Below, one piece after another: positions 12,691 to 21,655 of a DNA stretch of 64,000 bases. A program made the position numbers and the translations under genes. This DNA is from UBA2334 sp964396895 (GTDB lineage: Bacteria; Pseudomonadota; Gammaproteobacteria; Burkholderiales; Burkholderiaceae_C). The stretch covers positions 135,068 to 199,067 of the forward strand of contig CAYNGJ010000005.1 in NCBI GenBank assembly GCA_964396895.1. The letters are read 5' to 3'. The stretch's first letter is position 1. The number at the start of each line of letters is the position of its first letter. The notes under the pieces were generated by a model, which did no database searches, was not told the DNA's origin, and saw only the letters and a list, made by a program, of their open reading frames with translations.

Positions 12691-13962
12691 ATGGATAAAT
12701 TGCTGATTACCGGTGGTCGCCGCCTGAACGGTGAGGTGAGCATCTCCGGCGCCAAGAATGCGGCGCTGCCCGAGTTGTGTGCGGCCCTGCTGACCGCCGA
12801 GCCGGTGGTGCTGCACAACGTGCCCCACCTGCACGATGTGCTGACCATGAAAAAGCTGGTGACCCACATGGGCACACGGGCCGAGCGCATGCCCGACGGC
12901 ACCGTTCACCTGCAAGCCCCGGATGACCTGAACCCTGAGGCCCCCTACGAGCTGGTGAAAACCATGCGCGCCGCCATCCTGGCGCTGGGGCCTTTGCTGG
13001 CCCGTTTCGGCCACGCCCGCGTGTCGCTGCCCGGTGGTTGTGCCATTGGCTCGCGTCCGGTGGACCAGCACATCAAGGGCCTGGTGGCCATGGGCGCGGT
13101 GATTCGCGTTGAGCATGGCTACATCGAAGCGTCGTTGCCGCCTGGCCAGACGCGCCTGCGCGGTGCGCGCATTTCCACCGACATGGTCACCGTCACCGGG
13201 ACCGAAAACTTCCTCATGGCCGCTGCGCTGGCCGAGGGCGAAACGGTGCTGGAGAACGCCGCCCAAGAGCCGGAAATCACCGATCTGGCGAACATGCTCA
13301 TCGCCATGGGGGCCCGCATTGAAGGCCACGGCGGCAGCAAAATTCGCATCCAAGGGGTGTCGCGCTTGCGCGGCTGTCAGCACCAGGTGGTGGCTGACCG
13401 CATCGAAGCGGGCACTTTCATGTGTGCCGTGGCCGCCACCGGTGGTGATGCACTGCTCCGGCACGCCCGCGCCGACCACCTGGAAGCCGTCATTGACAAG
13501 CTGCGCGATGCGGGTGTCACCGTCACGCGCGAGGCCGACGGCGTGCGGGTGGCCTCACCCGGCGCTGCCCAGCTCAAGGCGCAAACTTTCCGCACCCACG
13601 AATACCCCGGTTTCCCCACCGACATGCAGGCGCAGTTCATGGCGCTGAACGTGGTGGCACAGGGCACGTCCAACGTCACGGAAACGATTTTTGAAAACCG
13701 CTTCATGCACGTGCAGGAAATGCAGCGCCTGGGTGCCCGCATCCACGTCGAAGGCAAAGTGGCCACCATTGAGGGGGTGCCGTCCTTGAGTGGCGCCACC
13801 GTCATGGCCACCGATTTGCGCGCATCGGCCAGCCTGGTCATTGCCGGTCTGGTGGCCGAAGGCGATACCCTGGTGGACCGCATCTACCACCTGGACCGGG
13901 GCTACGACCGCATGGAGTCCAAGCTCAGCGCGCTGGGTGCCCACATCCACCGCGTCGGCTGA
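12691..13962 (+). CDS. murA: UDP-N-acetylglucosamine 1-carboxyvinyltransferase
   Basis: First committed step of peptidoglycan synthesis: transfers enolpyruvate from PEP to UDP-GlcNAc. The protein has 423 residues starting at ATG 12691; a longer in-frame start at 12655 would overlap ibaG. Lys22 (SGAKNAAL) and the catalytic Cys117 (PGGCAIGSRPVDQH) are present, so it is the fosfomycin-sensitive Cys type. The last residues read LSALGAHIHRV. hisG starts 55 bases later. Confidence 0.97.
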   Translation: MDKLLITGGRRLNGEVSISGAKNAALPELCAALLTAEPVVLHNVPHLHDVLTMKKLVTHMGTRAERMPDGTVHLQAPDDLNPEAPYELVKTMRAAILALGPLLARFGHARVSLPGGCAIGSRPVDQHIKGLVAMGAVIRVEHGYIEASLPPGQTRLRGARISTDMVTVTGTENFLMAAALAEGETVLENAAQEPEITDLANMLIAMGARIEGHGGSKIRIQGVSRLRGCQHQVVADRIEAGTFMCAVAATGGDALLRHARADHLEAVIDKLRDAGVTVTREADGVRVASPGAAQLKAQTFRTHEYPGFPTDMQAQFMALNVVAQGTSNVTETIFENRFMHVQEMQRLGARIHVEGKVATIEGVPSLSGATVMATDLRASASLVIAGLVAEGDTLVDRIYHLDRGYDRMESKLSALGAHIHRVG

Positions 13963-14017
13963 CCTCGTCGCTACCCCCACCCGCACAGACACCCCCGATA
14001 CCCGCTGGAGTTCCACC

Positions 14018-14665
14018 TTGATCACGCTGGCCCTGTCCAAAGGACGCATTTTTGAAGAAACCTTGCCGCTGCTGTCGGCCGCCGGCATCGAGGTCCTGGA
14101 GGACCCCGACACATCCCGCAAGCTCATATTGCCCACCAACCGTGCCGACGTGCAGGTGGTGCTGGTGCGCGCATCCGACGTGCCCACCTACGTGGAGTAC
14201 GGCGGTGCCGACATGGGTGTGTGTGGTAAGGACACGCTCATTGAGCACCAGGCTGAGTGGGGCAGCCAGGGCCTGTACCAGCCGCTGGACCTGAAAATTG
14301 CCAAGTGCCGCATGAGCGTTGCGGTGCGGGCCGATTTTGACTACGCCAATGCCGTTCGCCAGGGCGCACGGCTGGCCGTGGCCACCAAGTACACGGCCAT
14401 TGCCCGCGAGTTTTTCGCCAGCAAGGGCGTGCATGTGGACCTGATCAAGCTCTATGGCAGTATGGAGCTGGCCCCGCTCACCGGACTGGCCGATGCCATC
14501 GTTGACCTCGTGTCCACCGGCAACACGCTCAAGGCCAACCACCTGGTTGAGGTGGAGCACATCATGGACATCAGCTCGCGCCTGGTGGTGAACCAGGCGG
14601 TGCTCAAGGTCAAGCAGCAGGCGCTGCGCCCCATCATCGATGCCTTTGCACGGGCCGCTGGATAA
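14018..14665 (+). CDS. hisG: ATP phosphoribosyltransferase, short form
   Basis: Catalyses the first step of histidine synthesis, joining ATP and PRPP. I start at TTG 14018, preceded by GGAG at 7 bases; the protein would begin MITLALSKGRIFEETLPLL, as expected for the family. The length of 215 residues marks the short HisGS form, which lacks the C-terminal regulatory domain and needs the HisRS-like partner HisZ. No hisZ is present in this window. The gene opens the his cluster. Confidence 0.93.
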   Translation: MITLALSKGRIFEETLPLLSAAGIEVLEDPDTSRKLILPTNRADVQVVLVRASDVPTYVEYGGADMGVCGKDTLIEHQAEWGSQGLYQPLDLKIAKCRMSVAVRADFDYANAVRQGARLAVATKYTAIAREFFASKGVHVDLIKLYGSMELAPLTGLADAIVDLVSTGNTLKANHLVEVEHIMDISSRLVVNQAVLKVKQQALRPIIDAFARAAG

Positions 14666-14671
14666 TTCAAA

Positions 14672-16060
14672 ATGGAAGCTAAACCTCTATACCTGTCAAG
14701 CGCTGAAGCCGATTTTGATTCAAAATTTAAGCGGCGCTTGCACTGGTCGGCCGACACCGATGCCGGCATAGAGTCCCGCGTGGCCGACATCTTGGCCGAC
14801 GTGCGCCTGCGCAGCGACGCGGCGGTGCTGGACTACACCGCCCGTTTCGACGGTTTGACGGCCACCAGTGTGGCCGAGCTGGAGTTGACCCAGGCCGATT
14901 TCAAGGCCGCGTTTGACGGCCTGCCCGCCGCCCAGCGCCAAGCCCTGCAAGACGCGACACGCCGGGTTCGCCAGTACCACGAGGCGCAAAAAAAGGCCAA
15001 CGGCGAAAGCTGGCACTACCGGGACGACAACGGCACGCTGCTGGGCCAGAAAGTCACTCCGTTGGATCGCGTGGGCATCTATGTGCCCGGCGGCAAAGCG
15101 GCCTACCCGTCCAGCCTCATCATGAACGCGGTACCTGCCCATGTGGCCGGCGTGCCCGAAATCATCATGGTGGTGCCCACGCCCGTGCGCGGCAGCGTGG
15201 CCACGGGGGGCTCCGGCGCGGGCGGCACGTCCAGCCGGGGCGAGCGCAACGAACTGGTGCTGGCCGCGGCGTTTGTGGCCGGTGTGACCCGGGCGTTCAC
15301 CATCGGTGGGGCGCAGGCGGTGGGCGCGTTGGCCTACGGCACGGCCACCATTCCCCAGGTGGACAAAATCACCGGTCCCGGCAATGCCTATGTGGCCAGT
15401 GCCAAAAAACACGTGTTCGGCACCGTGGGCATCGACATGATTGCCGGCCCCAGCGAAATCCTGGTGCTGGCCGATGGCAGCACGCCGCCCGAGTGGGTGG
15501 CCATGGACCTGTTCAGCCAGGCCGAGCACGACGAACTGGCGCAGAGCATCCTGTTGTGCCCCGACGCCGCCTACATCGCCGCCGTGCAGCGGGCCATTGA
15601 CCGCTTGCTGCCCACCATGCCCCGCGCCGCCATCATCGCCAAAAGCCTGAACGACCGGGGCGCCCTCATCCACACCCGCAGCATGGAAGAGGCCTGTGAG
15701 CTGAGCAACCGCGTGGCGCCCGAGCACCTCGAGGTCAGCAGTACCGAGCCCCACCGCTGGGAGCCGTTGCTGCGCCACGCAGGGGCCATTTTTCTGGGCG
15801 CGTACACCAGCGAAAGCCTGGGCGACTACTGCGCTGGCCCCAACCACGTGCTGCCCACCAGTGGCACGGCGCGCTTCAGTTCGCCACTGGGGGTGTACGA
15901 CTTCCAGAAACGCAGCAGCCTGATTGAAGTGAGCGCCGCTGGCGCTCAGGTGCTGGGGCCCGTGGCGGCCGAACTGGCCTACGGGGAGGGCTTGCAGGCC
16001 CATGCCCGTGCGGCCGAACTTCGCCTCGACCCTGTGCCCCCCATGCGTGGTACGCCCTGA
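14672..16060 (+). CDS. hisD: Histidinol dehydrogenase
   Basis: Zinc- and NAD-dependent enzyme for the last two steps of histidine synthesis. The protein has 462 residues, longer than the roughly 430-440 usual for the family. The family core is clear: VGIYVPGGKAAYPSSLIMN, VDKITGPGNAYV, DMIAGPSEILV, the active-site EHLE and GPNHVLPTSGTARF. An unusual Gly/Ser/Thr-rich insert of about 17 residues lies at 172-189, after MVVPTP. The start lies at the edge of an AT-rich repeat island with no clear ribosome site, six bases after the hisG stop. Confidence 0.96.
   Translation: MEAKPLYLSSAEADFDSKFKRRLHWSADTDAGIESRVADILADVRLRSDAAVLDYTARFDGLTATSVAELELTQADFKAAFDGLPAAQRQALQDATRRVRQYHEAQKKANGESWHYRDDNGTLLGQKVTPLDRVGIYVPGGKAAYPSSLIMNAVPAHVAGVPEIIMVVPTPVRGSVATGGSGAGGTSSRGERNELVLAAAFVAGVTRAFTIGGAQAVGALAYGTATIPQVDKITGPGNAYVASAKKHVFGTVGIDMIAGPSEILVLADGSTPPEWVAMDLFSQAEHDELAQSILLCPDAAYIAAVQRAIDRLLPTMPRAAIIAKSLNDRGALIHTRSMEEACELSNRVAPEHLEVSSTEPHRWEPLLRHAGAIFLGAYTSESLGDYCAGPNHVLPTSGTARFSSPLGVYDFQKRSSLIEVSAAGAQVLGPVAAELAYGEGLQAHARAAELRLDPVPPMRGTP
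14675..14728 (+). repeat. AT-rich 18-spaced island, copy 4 (hisD 5' end)
   Basis: GAAGC (14675-14679, a variant arm), 18 bases (14680-14697), AAGCG (14698-14702), CTGAAGCC, then GATTTTGATTCAAAATTT. It encodes residues 2-19 of HisD. The encoded SSAEADFDS still looks like the normal HisD N-terminus, so the island appears not to have changed the protein length. Confidence 0.7.
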
Positions 16061-16086
16061 GCGCACCGCCTTGTTTCGACCACACC

Positions 16087-17226
16087 ATGACCACCCCAGC
16101 CACTGTCTCTGCCAACGCTCCCTCACCTTTGCAACGCATCCGCCAGGATGTGCAGTCCATGCACGCATATGCCGTGCAGGACGCCACCGGCATGGTCAAA
16201 CTCGACGCCATGGAGAACCCCTATGGCCTGCCGTCCGAACTGCAGGCCGCCCTTGGCCAGCGCTTGGGTCAAGTGGCCATCAACCGCTACCCCGGCGCCC
16301 GTGTGGATGACCTGCGCCACGCGCTGGCCGCCCATGTGGATTTGCCCCAGGGCTGGGGCCTGATGCTGGGCAATGGGTCCGACGAACTCATCAGCCTGCT
16401 GGCCATGGCGTGCGACGTGCCCGCTGGCGCCACGCCCAATGGACGTCCTGCGTCCATCTTGGCGCCGGTGCCGGGGTTTGTGATGTACGCCATGAGTGCG
16501 CAACTCCAGGGCCTGGACTTTCACGGGGTGCCCCTGACGGCTGATTTCGAGTTGGACGAGCTGGCCATGCTGGCGGCCATGGCGCAGCACCAGCCAGCCA
16601 TCGTCTACCTGGCTTACCCCAACAACCCCACCGGCAACCTGTGGGACGACGGCACCATCGAACGCATCGTGGCCCTGCAGGGTCAACTGGGCGGCCTGGT
16701 GGTGATGGACGAGGCCTATCAACCCTTTGCCGCCCGCACTTGGCTGGACCCCATGCGCGCCCACCCCGAGCGGCACGCCCATGTGCTGCTCATGCGCACC
16801 CTGTCCAAGTTCGGTCTGGCGGGTGTGCGGTTGGGTTACCTGATGGGTCCGCAGGCGCTGCTGGCCGAGGTGGACAAGGTGCGTCCGCCCTACAACGTCA
16901 GCGTGCTCAATGCCGAATGCGCCTTGTTTGCCCTGGAACATGCCCCCGTGTTCGCCGAACAGGCCCGTGCCATCCGTGAACAGCGCGCTTGGTTGCTGGC
17001 CGAATTGGCTCAGTTGAACGGTGTGCACGCTTACCCCAGCGAGGCCAACATGCTGTTGGTGCGTGTGCCCAATGCACAACAGTGTTTCGACAGCATGAAG
17101 CTGTCAGGGGTGTTGGTGAAGAATGTTTCTAAAATGCACCCGTTGTTGCTCAACTGTCTTCGACTGACGGTGGGCACACCAGCCGAAAACCAGCGCATGG
17201 TTCAGGCCCTCCAATCCAGCTTATGA
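16087..17226 (+). CDS. hisC: Histidinol-phosphate aminotransferase
   Basis: PLP-dependent transaminase that makes histidinol phosphate from imidazole acetol phosphate and glutamate. The protein has 379 residues with the fold-type I landmarks LDAMENPYGLP near the N-terminus, YPNNPTGN, VVMDEAY and the PLP lysine K241 in RTLSKFGLAGVRLGY. It lies 26 bases after hisD and overlaps hisB by ATGA. Confidence 0.96.
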   Translation: MTTPATVSANAPSPLQRIRQDVQSMHAYAVQDATGMVKLDAMENPYGLPSELQAALGQRLGQVAINRYPGARVDDLRHALAAHVDLPQGWGLMLGNGSDELISLLAMACDVPAGATPNGRPASILAPVPGFVMYAMSAQLQGLDFHGVPLTADFELDELAMLAAMAQHQPAIVYLAYPNNPTGNLWDDGTIERIVALQGQLGGLVVMDEAYQPFAARTWLDPMRAHPERHAHVLLMRTLSKFGLAGVRLGYLMGPQALLAEVDKVRPPYNVSVLNAECALFALEHAPVFAEQARAIREQRAWLLAELAQLNGVHAYPSEANMLLVRVPNAQQCFDSMKLSGVLVKNVSKMHPLLLNCLRLTVGTPAENQRMVQALQSSL

Positions 17227-17858
17227 ACTCCCCCCAGTCTCCCGCCGTGACCCCTTCCAGCCCCATGCAGGCCCGCTGCGCCGACGTGGTGCGACACACC
17301 GCCGAAACCCAAATCCGGGTGGTCCTGAACCTGGATGGCACCGGCCAGGCCAAGCTGGGCACCGGCATTGGTTTTTTTGACCACATGCTGGACCAGATCG
17401 CCCGCCATGGCCTGATCGACCTCGACATCCAAGTACAGGGCGACCTGCACATCGACGGCCACCACACCGTCGAAGACGTGGGCATCACCCTCGGTCAGGC
17501 GGTGGCCAAGGCCGTGGGGGACAAAAAAGGGCTGCGCCGTTACGGCCACGCCTATGTGCCACTGGACGAGGCACTGTCCCGCGTGGTGGTGGATTTTTCC
17601 GGTCGCCCAGGGCTGCACATGCACGTGCCGTTCACGGCGGGCATGGTGGGGGCCTTTGACACCCAACTGGCGTTCGAGTTTTTCCAGGGGTTTGTGAACC
17701 ACGCCGGTGTCACCCTGCACATCGACAACCTCAAGGGCACCAATGCCCACCACCAGGCCGAAACCGTGTTCAAGGCCTTCGCCCGGGCTGTGCGCATGGC
17801 GCTGGAAATTGACCCCCGCATGGGCAACACCATTCCCTCCACCAAAGGTTCGCTCTGA
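17223..17858 (+). CDS. hisB: Imidazoleglycerol-phosphate dehydratase
   Basis: Dehydrates imidazoleglycerol phosphate using a di-manganese centre. The protein has 211 residues and is the single-domain form; it lacks the histidinol phosphatase half found in E. coli HisB, so a separate phosphatase is needed. Metal-binding motifs are visible: FFDHMLDQIARHG, DGHHTVEDVGI and the later NAHHQAETVFK. The start overlaps the hisC stop (ATGA). Confidence 0.96.
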   Translation: MNSPQSPAVTPSSPMQARCADVVRHTAETQIRVVLNLDGTGQAKLGTGIGFFDHMLDQIARHGLIDLDIQVQGDLHIDGHHTVEDVGITLGQAVAKAVGDKKGLRRYGHAYVPLDEALSRVVVDFSGRPGLHMHVPFTAGMVGAFDTQLAFEFFQGFVNHAGVTLHIDNLKGTNAHHQAETVFKAFARAVRMALEIDPRMGNTIPSTKGSL

Positions 17859-17918
17859 TGCCAGGTGCCGTTTTTCTGGCACTGTTCCGTTCCATTTACC
17901 AGTGATGCGTCGACTCTC

Positions 17919-18593
17919 ATGACCCGAAAGATGGTGGCCGTGGTGGACTACGGCAGCGGCAATCTCCGCTCCGTGTCCCAGGCCGTGATGCACGTGGCCC
18001 AGTTGGCCGACGTGGAGGTGCGTGTCACCGCCAAGCCCCAGGATGTATTGGATGCCGAGCGCGTGGTGTTGCCCGGCCAGGGCCACATGGGCGACTGCAT
18101 GCGCGAGCTGAGCGAGTCCGGCCTGCTGGACGCCGTGTTGCACGCCGCTGCCCACAAGCCCCTGTTCGGTGTGTGCGTGGGCATGCAGATGCTGCTGGAC
18201 CGCAGCGAAGAGGGCAACACCCCCGGCTTGGGGCTGGTGGCCGGTGACGTGCGACGCTTTCAGCTGCAAGGTCGGACCCAGCCCGATGGCAGTCGGTTCA
18301 AAGTGCCACAGATGGGCTGGAACCAGGTTCACCACGCATTGGCCCGCGGGCGGGGTGCTGTCACCTCCCACCCCATGTGGGATGGCGTGGCCGATGGGGC
18401 CTACTTCTATTTTGTGCACAGCTATTACGCCCACCCCACCGAATTGACGCACAGCGTGGGCGAAGCAGACTATGGCGGGCGGTTCGCCGCCGCCATAGCC
18501 CGCGACAACCTGTTTGCCACCCAGTTTCACCCCGAAAAAAGTGCTGACCAAGGTCTTCGCCTGTACCGCAACTTTTTGCACTGGCAGCCTTGA
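17919..18593 (+). CDS. hisH: Imidazole glycerol phosphate synthase, glutaminase subunit
   Basis: Class I glutamine amidotransferase that feeds ammonia to HisF. The 224-residue protein begins at ATG 17919 (frame open to 17865). The catalytic triad is Cys86 in FGVCVGMQ plus His and Glu in QFHPEKS. The PGQGHMGDCM oxyanion region is also present. A 60-base gap separates it from hisB and another of 63 bases from hisA. Confidence 0.95.
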   Translation: MTRKMVAVVDYGSGNLRSVSQAVMHVAQLADVEVRVTAKPQDVLDAERVVLPGQGHMGDCMRELSESGLLDAVLHAAAHKPLFGVCVGMQMLLDRSEEGNTPGLGLVAGDVRRFQLQGRTQPDGSRFKVPQMGWNQVHHALARGRGAVTSHPMWDGVADGAYFYFVHSYYAHPTELTHSVGEADYGGRFAAAIARDNLFATQFHPEKSADQGLRLYRNFLHWQP

Positions 18594-18656
18594 GACTGCC
18601 ACTCCGTTTTCCGTCCCTGCAACCTTTTCAACCTCCATCCAACTTAACTTCCTGCC

Positions 18657-19397
18657 ATGTTGCTCATTCCCGCCATTGACATGAAAGACGGCCAGTGTGT
18701 TCGCCTCGTACAGGGTGACATGAATCAGACCACCGTTTTTGGGGAGGATCCCGCCTTGGTGGCCAGAAGCTGGGTGGACAAAGGTGCACGGCGCATCCAC
18801 CTGGTGGACCTCAACGGGGCCTTTGCGGGCAAGCCGAAAAACGAGGCCGCGATCCGCCGCATCCTCAAGGAAGTCGGCTCTGAGGTGGATGTGCAACTGG
18901 GTGGCGGCATCCGGGACCTGGACACCATTGAGCGCTACCTGGACGCGGGCTTGCGCTACGTCATCATCGGTACCGCCGCCGTGAAAAACCCCGGCTTTCT
19001 GCAAGACGCGTGCACCGCGTTTGGCGGTCACATCATCGTGGGTCTGGATGCCAAAGACGGCAAGGTGGCCACCGATGGTTGGAGCAAACTCACCGGCCAC
19101 GAGGTGGTGGACCTGGGCAAGAAGTTTGAAGACTACGGTGTCGAATCCATCATCTACACCGACATTGGCCGCGACGGCATGCTCAGCGGCATCAACATCG
19201 ATGCCACGGTCAAGCTGGCCCAGGCGTTGAGCATTCCGGTGATCGCGTCCGGTGGCTTGTCCAACCTGGCAGACATCCGCGCTCTGTGCGAGGTGGAAGA
19301 CGAGGGTGTTGAAGGCGTCATCTGTGGCCGCTCCATTTACAGCGGCGACTTGGACTTTGAAGCTGCCCAGCAGCTGGCCGACGACCTCAACGGCTGA
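18657..19397 (+). CDS. hisA: ProFAR isomerase (HisA)
   Basis: Isomerises ProFAR to PRFAR, the HisF substrate, in a beta/alpha barrel. The protein has 246 residues. Catalytic Asp8 in LIPAIDMKDG and the second Asp in YTDIGRDGML are present, as are the phosphate-binding GGGIRD and ASGGLSN. The upstream ribosome site is weak. Its stop lies only six bases before the inserted mutarotase gene. Confidence 0.96.
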   Translation: MLLIPAIDMKDGQCVRLVQGDMNQTTVFGEDPALVARSWVDKGARRIHLVDLNGAFAGKPKNEAAIRRILKEVGSEVDVQLGGGIRDLDTIERYLDAGLRYVIIGTAAVKNPGFLQDACTAFGGHIIVGLDAKDGKVATDGWSKLTGHEVVDLGKKFEDYGVESIIYTDIGRDGMLSGINIDATVKLAQALSIPVIASGGLSNLADIRALCEVEDEGVEGVICGRSIYSGDLDFEAAQQLADDLNG

Positions 19398-19403
19398 TTG
19401 CCC

Positions 19404-20258
19404 ATGTCTGCTTGTGTGGCGGTGGTTCACCAGGGCTTGCCCTGCCTGCAGCTCCGCCTGGACCAGGGTGACACGGCCCTGATCAGCCAGCACGGTGCCC
19501 AGGTGTTGTCCTGGGTGGCGGGGGGGAAAGAGCGCCTCTACCTGAGTTCGCGCAGCGTGCTCGACGGTCACTCCGCCATCCGTGGTGGCGTTCCCGTTTG
19601 TTTCCCGCAGTTCAACCAGCGCGGCACTTTGCCCAAGCACGGTTTTGTCCGCCAACGCACTTGGTCGGTGGCGCCCGATGTCGTTTCGGCAAATGTGCTC
19701 CCCAAAGGCACAGCCACCTGCGAACTGACGCTGAGCAGCGATGTCGACACCTTGGCCCTGTGGCCGCAGCCCTTTGTGGCGCGGCTGTCGGTGGCCTTGT
19801 CTCCGGCGCAGTTGCGGGTCAGCCTGACCGTGCACAACACCGGCGCGCAGGATTTGGCGTTCACGGGCGCGCTGCACACCTACCTCGCGGTGGATGACAT
19901 CGCGGCGGCGCAACTCCGTGGCCTGGGGGGGCAGCCAGAGTGGGACGCGGTGACCGACGTTCACGGGCAGGCCGCTGGCGTGCTGGGCTTTGATGGGGAG
20001 TTTGACCGCGTGTACCCGGCGGCCCCGCAGGCACTGACGCTGAGCGATGCCACCCACAGCCTGCACATTGCCCAAAGTCCCAGTTTTGAGCACACCGTGG
20101 TGTGGACCCCTGGGGCAACACAGTGCGCCCGGCTGGCCGACATGCCGCCCCAGGGTTACCGACAGATGCTGTGTGTCGAGGCCGCGCAGGTGTTCACGCC
20201 CATCACGGTTGTCCCTGGGCAGGTCTGGCAGGGGTGGCAGCAGCTCACAGCGGCCTGA
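19404..20258 (+). CDS. D-hexose-6-phosphate mutarotase-like protein
   Basis: Aldose-1-epimerase family (YeaD-like), expected to interconvert the anomers of hexose 6-phosphates. The protein has 284 residues from ATG 19404. Family features seen are AQVLSW near the start, the GGVPVCFPQF region, HGFVRQRTW with its conserved His, and FTGALHTYLAV. It sits tightly between hisA (6 bases) and hisF (67 bases), on the same strand. It has no known step in histidine synthesis, so it looks like a guest gene that uses the his promoter. Confidence 0.85.
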   Translation: MSACVAVVHQGLPCLQLRLDQGDTALISQHGAQVLSWVAGGKERLYLSSRSVLDGHSAIRGGVPVCFPQFNQRGTLPKHGFVRQRTWSVAPDVVSANVLPKGTATCELTLSSDVDTLALWPQPFVARLSVALSPAQLRVSLTVHNTGAQDLAFTGALHTYLAVDDIAAAQLRGLGGQPEWDAVTDVHGQAAGVLGFDGEFDRVYPAAPQALTLSDATHSLHIAQSPSFEHTVVWTPGATQCARLADMPPQGYRQMLCVEAAQVFTPITVVPGQVWQGWQQLTAA

Positions 20259-20325
20259 ATCCGACGCGATGGCCCCGAGGGGCGTCGCGCCATGCACACA
20301 TTGTTTTGATCTTTGGAGTTTTCCC

Positions 20326-21126
20326 ATGTTGGCCAAACGCATCATCCCTTGCCTGGACGTGACCGGCGGTCGCGTCGTCAAAGGCGTGAACTTTGTGGAG
20401 CTGCGCGATGCCGGTGACCCGGTGGAAATTGCCGCCCGCTACAACGACCAGGGGGCCGATGAGCTCACTTTCCTGGACATCACCGCCACCAGCGACGGGC
20501 GCGACCTCATCCTGCACATCATCGAGGCGGTGGCCAGCCAGGTGTTCATCCCGCTGACGGTGGGCGGCGGCGTGCGCACCGTGGAAGACGTGCGCCGCTT
20601 GTTGAATGCGGGGGCTGACAAAACCAGCTTCAACTCGGCCGCCATTGCCAACCCCCAGATCATTGACGACGTGTCCCTCAAGTACGGGTCGCAGTGCATT
20701 GTGGTGGCCATTGACGCCAAGCGCCGTACCCCCCTGGACGAGGCAAGGCTCAGTGCCCTGGGCCTGCCCATGGGACCGGGTTGGGACGTGTTCAGCCATG
20801 GCGGCCGGCAGAACACCGGACTCGACGCCTTGCAATGGGCCGTGGACATGGCCAGGCGGGGTGCCGGTGAAATTTTGCTGACCAGCATGGACCGTGACGG
20901 CACCAAGTCAGGCTTTGACCTGGCATTGACCCGTGCCGTGTCCGATGCCGTCGATGTGCCCGTCATCGCCTCAGGCGGTGTGGGCAACCTCGATCACCTG
21001 GCCGACGGTGTGCAACAAGGCGGGGCTGATGCGGTGTTGGCCGCCAGCATTTTTCACTACGGCGAATACACGGTGGGTCAGGCCAAGGCGCGCATGGCAG
21101 AACGGGGCATACCGGTTCGCCTGTGA
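20326..21126 (+). CDS. hisF: Imidazole glycerol phosphate synthase, cyclase subunit
   Basis: Uses ammonia from HisH to cleave and cyclise PRFAR, giving IGP and AICAR. I start at ATG 20326 behind GGAG. The 266-residue barrel has catalytic Asp11 (IIPCLDVTGG) and Asp130 (VVAIDAKR), plus the phosphate loops VGGGVRT and ASGGVGN. The stop abuts an AT-rich repeat island that also codes for the end of the reverse-strand neighbour. Confidence 0.97.
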   Translation: MLAKRIIPCLDVTGGRVVKGVNFVELRDAGDPVEIAARYNDQGADELTFLDITATSDGRDLILHIIEAVASQVFIPLTVGGGVRTVEDVRRLLNAGADKTSFNSAAIANPQIIDDVSLKYGSQCIVVAIDAKRRTPLDEARLSALGLPMGPGWDVFSHGGRQNTGLDALQWAVDMARRGAGEILLTSMDRDGTKSGFDLALTRAVSDAVDVPVIASGGVGNLDHLADGVQQGGADAVLAASIFHYGEYTVGQAKARMAERGIPVRL

Positions 21127-21177
21127 AAATATGAAAAAGTGGCCTTGTCGCTTATGAATGCTGCTTGGCTTGCTCTA
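21127..21177 (-). repeat. AT-rich 18-spaced island, copy 5 (hisF/lapA-like junction)
   Basis: On the minus strand: TAGAGC (21177-21172), 18 bases (21171-21154), AAGCG (21153-21149), ACAAGGCCAC and a T run. It lies just past the hisF stop and supplies the last codons and stop of the minus-strand gene. It resembles copy 6 in its GAGC arm. Confidence 0.7.
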
Positions 21178-21655
21178 TTTTTTGAATTTGCCGCTCCAGT
21201 CGGTCTTCCACTTCGGCAATGCTGGCCGCCAGACCGTTGGCGGTCTGTTCCAGGGTGATCAGCAGCTTGTCTTCCAGCGCTTTCAGGTGGGCCTGGGCTT
21301 GGGTCGTGTGGGACTTTTCGCGTTCCAGCGTTTCTTGGTACTGGGTTTGCAGGTACTGGCGCAAATCGGTGAAGCGCGACTGCTCGGCTTTGTCGGCCAA
21401 GTGGCGCTGCTCGCTGGCTTCCTTGGTGGCGCGGCGCAGTTCCAACAGGTGGCTGGTCTGCAAAAAAACCAGCGCAACCAGAAAAAACGCCAGTACCACC
21501 ACCACCACCCCCAGCATCACCAAGCCCAGGGGCGCTTCCGTCTGTGAGAACCCCAGGTTCAGCGTGGTGGGGCGCAGGATTTCATCCGCATTCAGCGCGG
21601 TGAACACGGCCAGCAACAAAATGCCGATGACCAACACCAGTGTTCGAAGTTTCAT
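21152..21655 (-). CDS. LapA-domain-like membrane protein
   Basis: Unknown function. The protein has 167 residues starting at CAT 21655-21653, behind AAGGAA on the minus strand. Two hydrophobic segments are clear (about residues 4-20 and 43-65), in the DUF1049/LapA arrangement. A long charged, predicted coiled coil follows (about 70-165, rich in Glu, Gln and Lys). It lies on the opposite strand inside the his cluster, between hisF and hisI, so it breaks the his operon in two. The family assignment rests on topology and the first 60 residues only. Confidence 0.7.
   Translation of the reverse strand: MKLRTLVLVIGILLLAVFTALNADEILRPTTLNLGFSQTEAPLGLVMLGVVVVVLAFFLVALVFLQTSHLLELRRATKEASEQRHLADKAEQSRFTDLRQYLQTQYQETLEREKSHTTQAQAHLKALEDKLLITLEQTANGLAASIAEVEDRLERQIQKIEQAKQHS

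Noticed and set aside
17202..20381. Long antisense frame across hisB-hisH-hisA (1059 codons)
   Set aside because: Same GC-bias effect; it covers four confident genes and has no domain.
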